A DNA stretch of 64,000 nt, taken from the NCBI GenBank assembly GCA_027924585.1, contig BSBM01000964.1, positions 4,017,001 to 4,081,000 on the forward strand, given 5' to 3'. Under the pieces are notes generated by a model. It had not been told where the DNA came from, made no database searches, and saw only the letters and a program-made list of their open reading frames with translations. This document shows positions 58,659-64,000 of this stretch, piece after piece (position 1 is the first letter of the stretch; each line of letters opens with the position of its first letter). The DNA is from Larix kaempferi. Lineage: Eukaryota; Streptophyta; Pinopsida; Pinales; Pinaceae. The position numbers and the translations under genes are program-made.

Positions 58659-59470
58659 TGTGTCGAATCTTTCTCGCAGTCCTCATTCCAAATGAATGGT
58701 GCATCCCTTTTTAAAAGATTCTCCATTGCTGCAATTATCTGTGCATACCCCTTTATGAATTTCCTATAGTATCTGGTATGCCCTAGTGTGGTGCGCAATT
58801 GTTTAACTGAATTTGGTGTAGGCAAGTTTACAATAACTGCTATCTTCGCAGGATCAACCATCAAGGCTTGCTTACACACGATATGTCCCAGCAAAATCCC
58901 ATAAGGAACACTGAAAATACATTTCTTTAAATTCAATGAAATATGATGTTTTCTACATTTTTCCAGTGTCATTGTGAGGTTCGTGGCATGGTTCTTCAAT
59001 AACCCAAAAATGGTCTTATTATCAAAGTAAACTTCTAAAAACTTGTGGATGAATTCTTTATATGTTGCGATCACCACTCTTGAAAATATGGCTGGTGCAT
59101 TCTTCAAGCCAAAAGGCATCACTGTATATTGGAATGACCCCCATTCTATTGCAAAAGTGGTTTTGTTCCTATCGGTTGGATCAATTTTTATCTGATGGTA
59201 CCCTGAAAATACATCAGTAAAAGAGTGTTCTTCATTCCTTCGAACGTTATCAAGTACTTCATCAGTAAAAGGTGTAGGAAATGGATCATGCATAGAGGCA
59301 TCATTTAACTTTCTGAGATCAACACAGATCCTAATCTCCCCCTTTGTTTTCTTGTCTTGGATGAACATTGGGCTTATCCATTTAGATTCTTCAACTGGCT
59401 AAATATATCCTGCATCGAGCATCTTATCGAGTTCTGCATCAACTCGTTCTTTGTAGCGTGGATTTAGTCT
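58655..59470 (-). pseudogene. Reverse transcriptase of element D with altered catalytic motif
   Basis: Motifs: GEIRICVDLRKLN, DVFSGYHQI, FQYTVMPFGLKNAPAIF, then YFDN where Y-x-DD is expected, then LGHIVCKQALMVDP and LRTTLGHTRYYRKFI. The second catalytic aspartate is N, so the enzyme is dead. A stop near 59400 separates the normal upstream entry motif. Confidence 0.9.
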
Positions 59471-60355
59471 CTATGGACTTTGTTTAATAGGTTTCGCTTC
59501 TGGATTAAGATGAATTCTCTTCACTCCTATGTCTCCCAGGATTCCTTTCATATCTGTGAACTTCGTTGGGAATACTTCTTGATATTCCTGTAATATAGCT
59601 GCGATCTCTGCAACTGTGTCATCATCCGAGTAGTCTCCTATTGCTGTGAACTTTGTCTCTTCAGGGGTGTCGATGTTCACTTTCTTTGTTTTAACCGATC
59701 CACTCATATCTGGAATTTCCAGTGGAGGCCCTTCTACCTCACATACTCCTTCTGATTCTGGGATTTTTATGTTGCGTGGGTCCTCTGCATCGCTATCTTC
59801 AACTTCTTCAGCTATGTTGTAGTAGTCTAAAGTTTTCTCTATATGTTCTGACCAATCTGGTTGTAGACTCACAAGTACATTGTTTGTGTCAAAAAACTCT
59901 TCTAGTGTTATATTTTCCTCCTTGCGATGTGGGATAAATATCTTTCGCTTGATCAGTTGCAGTGGATCATGTATAGTCGGTTGGTCATCTTGAAAACTAA
60001 AATACTTCTGGAAGGTCGTAGTAAGGACGGACCAATCCGCAGTTCCTGTGCGCATCTCCTCCTGTAGGTACCACTTTTTTGGAATAGGCTCCTCCAACGT
60101 ATGCACAAAGAGATGTACCCATTATGTCAGCGGTCTTTGCTTCCAAGATTGTACACAAGCTGCGATATGATCTCCTAGATCCCTCTGACCATTATATTTC
60201 TCAAATGGTAGTGTGACCTTATCAGCAAATCTAATCTGTAGTTTTATTCTGCACTGGTCTGAATTTGTCATTGTCTTTTTGTGTGTAGCCCACCATCTGG
60301 CAGGTGTTTCTCTAAGTGCCATGTCTAATGCTAAGATGCAATGTTCATCTGCAAC
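59471..60355 (-). pseudogene. Gag-like/linker segment between protease and RT of element D
   Basis: Same frame as gag and RT. 60322-60122 has LRETPARWWATHKK, FEKYNGQRDLGDHI and W-Q patterns. After a stop, 60106 onward has HTLEEPIPKKWYL and FQKYFSFQDDQPTIHD. These resemble a capsid-like unit known from some plant gypsy polyproteins. Then comes an acidic linker and KRIHLNPEAKPIKQSP, the usual sequence leading into RT. Having this unit after the protease-like region is unusual. Confidence 0.65.
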
Positions 60356-61126
60356 TACTGCACTCTATTCTTTGATAAATGAATAGAAGTTAGCTATACC
60401 ATCATAAGTGGGGATTGGACTTACCTGCTTTCCAATCCAACGGAGTGACTTTGTAATTGTCATGCATCTTCTGGCAGATACTTCATGCATTCTGTGTTGC
60501 CAGTTTTCTAATCCTGCCTCCGAGTCTAAGATGCAAGAACTATCGTAGCGCCAGTTGAGTGTTCCATCCACAGTAGGATCAATATAATCCACAACATTTG
60601 TTGTCATTTGATAGATATGGTCAAGGTCTTGAGCTCTGTACTCTTCTTGAATAGGTTCATATCGCTCCCCCTGCAAAGGATCCAATGGTGAGATGACCCT
60701 TATGTCGTTTCCTTCAAATATCATTTTCATTGTCTTCAGATTGATAATGGTAGAGTTCATCATTGCCCAATCATCCACAATTTCAATTACTTGGAAGTCT
60801 ACATAACTTTGCACTCCATCAATGTCAACAATGGTATTGGTTAACCTTCCTAGCAGTATAATTGTGCCTTGATTAGCCATTCTTAACTGTATAGGTGACC
60901 ACTGTAACTTTGGTTTTCCCATCGCCTACCATGTCTGCTTGGTTAAGACATTCACATCAGATCCAAGATAAAGAATGATCTCGTCCATTTCATAGTCTCC
61001 TATCTGTGCAGTGAACCGCATTTCCCTGTTGGTTATTTTGGGACTTCTAATGTTATATACTTTGCCATGTGCTATTCCTTTCTTACTACATAATTCGTAC
61101 TGATTTATCAATTTTTCAAATTCCAT
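60356..61126 (-). pseudogene. Aspartic-protease-like domain of element D
   Basis: Starts with FEKLINQYELCSKKGI, then an IILYLGSDVNVLTKQTW motif where D-L/T-GSDVN is expected, so the active aspartate appears replaced by Y. PIQLRMANQG and GRLTNTIVDIDGVQ with YVDFQVIEIVDD follow, matching the second half of plant retropepsin-like domains. Same frame as gag and RT. Confidence 0.75.
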
Positions 61127-63159
61127 AAGAGTGTCCTTGATTTTTAATAACTTGATGCAGCTGTGTAGAAACTACGCAACAAAATTAGAGGCATATGGTG
61201 CAGTGCGCGTCTGATCATATGCCAGTGGGATATCTTCTATATTTGGTTATTGACTTTGTAGCGGGATCCTTGGTGAAGTAGGTGGTGGTTGTTTAAACAT
61301 GTCCCATGCTTCTTTAAATATTTCTTTATTTCTTTGTAAGTTAAACGGAGGTGCTTTCCTAGGATATTTTCTTATCCCTACTGTTTCTCCAGGTTTCTTC
61401 TTAGGATCAGTTGTACCAAAATTCAAGGCGTCTGTGCTATTTTCTTTTCTTGTGTCAATGCCACTTCACGTTACTACATTGACAATCTAACCTATAGGTC
61501 TGTTCTCTGATGCGATGAACTGGATGTTAGGGTTCAGTGTTTCTGTTCTTCTCCTCTTTTGCATTTCTACCTCAAGCACATGGCAATCTTCAATGACATG
61601 ATCAAATGATTTACAGTAGTTTCATGTGGTGCATGGATTAGTACATTCTCTTGATACATGACCTGGATGGCCATAGTTATAGCATATTACCTAGCCTCGT
61701 CCTATTCCTTGATTTTGACCAGTATTTCTTCCTCTCTCGTGATATCCACCACCCCGGCCTCTATATCCTCCTTGATCATAGTGGGTGTTCTTTTTCTTTG
61801 GCTGATTTTCCTCTTGAACGCGGTACATTCCAACACCTCGCATTGCTTCCATATCTCACTTTATTTCATTCATCAGTTCATAAGCATGACAGTTGGAGTC
61901 ATCATATCCAACTGACTTACAGAAATTGCAGTATAATTTTTTAGGTGTCTTTACATATTTTTGTATCAAATAGCAGTCCTCAGGCCCGTGTCCTCTGCTT
62001 CTACAAATTTCACACAATGGTGCCTGGTTCTAATTCATATTTATTGGGTTTGGTGCGCCACTCTTAAGGTATTCTTGAAATAAGAGGCAATGTTCGCTGG
62101 TGTGGCCCTCTTCTTTGCATCCTATGCACCAAACTTGATGTCATTGTTCATGTCTTTACTCTTTTCCATTCTTCATACCTTCTAATTCTAATGTCAAGGT
62201 ATCCAATTGGTTCTGAATCTGTATCATTCCAAAGCTACTTTCTCCAATTGGTGAAGCTTCCAACTTCATTGCGATCTCCAAAGCCTCAGCTTGAGATACA
62301 ACCTTCTGTTGCATTATTGGATGTCTGATGTGGGGAAACAGTGCAGCAATGAACCATTCTTGATGCTATTGCGGAGCTAGAAAAAAGCTCACTTGGTCCA
62401 ACAATGTTTTGAATTTTTGGTCAAATTCCCAGACCGATTCAGTAGGTTTCTGCTTGATTTCTTTCAACTTTGTTAGGCACTATGATTCTGATTTGGGTTT
62501 CTTAAACTCTGCCACAATCACAGTTTTGATCTTTGCTAGGGTTCTCGGCTGTGCTTGAGAATACTTCATAAACCAGTGTAGCACTCTATCTCTAAAAGTA
62601 GTGATGAGCTGTGCTCTATTTATAGCATCATCTATCACTTGCTTAACACTCCACACGGCTTCGCATAGAAACCACTGTTGATCAGGGTCTTCCTGACCCG
62701 TTCCTTTTAATATCGACAGTTTTATATCGTTATCTGTCATTCTCCTTCTGGACTGTGTATTGTTCTGGAACTGATTCCCTATGACAAAAGTAGACACAGG
62801 CTGTTGGATTGTACTAGGGACAATATTCTGCAGAATAGTCTGAGTTGTAGTGCTGTGAGTACTCACTCCTGCGGTGTTACTAGTATTATTGATATGTGGG
62901 ATGGGCTGCGCAACACTCGTAGCAGGTGGGTTCTGAACTGATTGATTATGAGGTATAATACAGTGGATTGTGGTTGATAACTAAGTGTTTGTATGATTGA
63001 GATCACATGGAATTTTGGTATCTATTCCGTTTCTAGATTGTGTGGGTTTCTTTTTGTTAGTAGCCTTATATCTCTTTCCACTTCTCAAAGTATGGTTTTC
63101 TTCATCAGAATCAATGTATGTGTTCTCTACCATGACAAATTTAGAACTATTACTGCATT
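61127..63159 (-). pseudogene. gag: Gag of element D with a row of zinc knuckles
   Basis: The 62866-62480 part has the Gag helix region (DQQWFLCEAVWSV, VLHWFMKYSQAQPRTLAKIK). After a stop the frame goes on with VWEFDQKFKTLLDQ. Then come CIGCKEEGHTSEHC and CEICRSRGHGPEDC (both CX2CX4HX4C), CNFCKSVGYDDSNC (H changed to Y), a GYRGRGGGYHERGR box, CYNYGHPGHVSREC (C changed to Y) and a fifth, partial NYCKSFDHVIEDC. Several stops. It would package RNA. Five knuckles is more than the usual one or two. Confidence 0.8.
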
Positions 63160-63665
63160 CTTAAAACACCTTTCTTAGCTAAAAGAATTTTAATGTATAA
63201 ACTGAGGTTTTTTAGGAACTTACCTCTGAATCCTTTGAAAAATTATGCTTCAGCTTGGCTATAGGAATTCAGTGTGTCTACAACAAATTCGGTCACAAAT
63301 CCTTCTAATATGCTATCAACCTAGAAGTCAACTGCTCGTGACAGTGAGCTATCGATTGCTTTGAGCTGTTCAGTAAGCTTCGGACTCCACTCTGTAGGTA
63401 TTCCGCCTTGGGAAAAATTCTTTCTTTCTACTAGGTGTGATATCCACTCGTATACCTCGTTTGGAAACGAATCCCAAAAAATTTCATGGATGTCCCTCCA
63501 CAAGTATCTGTTCAACCACTGTACGTTAGATAGTCATGGATGTCTGTTTTCTTTCTGTGCGAAGTCTCTTTCGATCTTATCACACCAAGCCCAGATTTCT
63601 TTCTATTCTGGATGCCACCTATCGAACATTAATTTTATGAATACACTATCACATCACTGGTCTTA
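63160..63665 (-). pseudogene. Pre-Gag reading frame of element D
   Basis: Between primer site and Gag. 63515-63321 reads MNRYLWRDIHEIFWDSFPNE onward and stays readable after a stop to about 63224, where AGAGGTAAGTT looks like a splice donor (63223). Possible acceptors are AAG at 63160 or GCAG at 63153. Only the first keeps frame with Gag, giving a 64-nt intron, which is short for plants. A plain frameshift is the alternative. No domain. Confidence 0.45.
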
Positions 63666-63682
63666 GTGCGGAAACGGAACCA
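63666..63682 (-). promoter_or_regulatory. Primer binding site of element D
   Basis: Minus-strand TGGTTCCGTTTCCGCAC, two bases after the 5' LTR. It resembles a diverged TGGCGCCGTTGCCGGGG type. Moderate certainty because several bases differ. Confidence 0.6.
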
Positions 63683-63684
63683 TT

Positions 63685-64000
63685 TGTTCGTCGTAGCACT
63701 GTTCTAGAGGTTTTCCAATGTAGACACAGGTACTTCGCAGTACAAGATACCAACAAAACCCCTATTCACCAGCCCTTTTAGCAACAGACTGCAAGTAGCA
63801 TGAGGTCTCACCCGAGGCGAAGTTGAGGGGGTTGTTGTAGAAGCAGGTTTCCACAACCTTGAGATGCGAGTGTTTCAAATGACTTATGTACAACGTGGTA
63901 TGAGTTGCGCACTGCGGTCAATGATTGCATGGAGTCTTCTACTCCGCGTTGAGTATTTTCAGGAACAAAGATATTTACACCCTCAATGCATCCCCAGGCC
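63685..64000 (-). repeat. 5' LTR of element D, cut by window end
   Basis: Matches 37633-37950 with many differences. It begins TGTTCGTCG on the plus strand. About 1.2 kb more would lie beyond the window. Confidence 0.85.

Larger units (their letters stand above)
37633..64000 (-). mobile_element. Element D: old Ty3/gypsy element with sense extra ORF (partial)
   Basis: Minus strand. The 3' LTR is 37633-39134 and the 5' LTR starts at 63685 and runs past the window end. Both begin TGTTSGTCG on the plus strand and share GAGGCGAAGTTGAGGGGGTT and other segments. A primer site adjoins the 5' LTR. Gag, protease, RT and integrase fragments are mostly in one minus-strand frame, with RNase H in another, so the original was one long polyprotein. 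A further sense ORF lies between integrase and the 3' LTR and is interrupted by element E and a solo LTR. Many stops, frame changes and a changed RT catalytic site mean this copy is dead. Confidence 0.88.

Noticed and set aside
56927-59470. Possibility of an endogenous pararetrovirus (caulimovirus-like)
   Set aside because: Integrase with zinc-binding and DDE motifs and flanking LTRs are present and there is no movement-protein motif; it is a gypsy LTR element.

Overview
This window is repeat-rich plant nuclear DNA, probably from a land plant with a large genome and most likely an angiosperm. It is AT-rich and I found no intact host gene, rRNA, tRNA or CRISPR array. Almost every base belongs to a stack of nested LTR retrotransposons. 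The plant origin is inferred from Ty1/copia and Ty3/gypsy families with plant-type primer sites (initiator-Met and TGGCG-type), a Tekay/Del-like chromovirus with a C-terminal chromodomain, a Tat-like archaeal-type RNase H, and an antisense plant-mobile-domain (PMD) gene.

Layout. Host segment H (1-1535, 9206-9234 and 34701-37632) carries a decayed minus-strand reading frame of unknown function. Element A (1536-9205, minus) is a gag-only gypsy element with 2.4 kb LTRs. Element B (9235-34700, plus, target duplication CCTCC) is a Tat-like non-autonomous gypsy element. It encodes gag, protease and RNase H but has no reverse transcriptase or integrase, and it carries an antisense, apparently spliced PMD gene plus a tandem array before its 3' LTR. 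Two copia elements sit inside B: C1 (10653-17964, plus, perfect GACAC duplication, pol mostly lost, three minisatellite blocks) and C2 (19948-26173, minus, nearly complete gag-pol). Element D (37633 to beyond 64000, minus) is an old gypsy element with gag-pro-RT-RH-INT and a long sense extra ORF downstream of integrase. That extra ORF is split by a solo LTR (39584-40606, duplication ATTGT) and by chromovirus E (40826-54133, minus, duplication AAGAC), which is nearly intact.

How the parts fit. Each insertion was delimited by LTR pairs starting TG and ending CA, 5-bp target duplications, primer binding sites and polypurine tracts. Removing A and B on paper restores an open frame in H. Removing E and the solo LTR restores the extra-ORF frame of D. 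LTR divergence by eye agrees with the nesting: A, B and D are old (about one difference in ten or more in the stretches compared), while C1 (about 26 mismatches in 604 bp), C2 (about 16 mismatches and one 1-bp gap in about 458 bp) and E are younger. The parts most worth study are the spliced antisense PMD gene in B, the long sense extra ORF of D, the five-zinc-knuckle Gag of D, and the satellite-like arrays in the 3' regions of B and C1.
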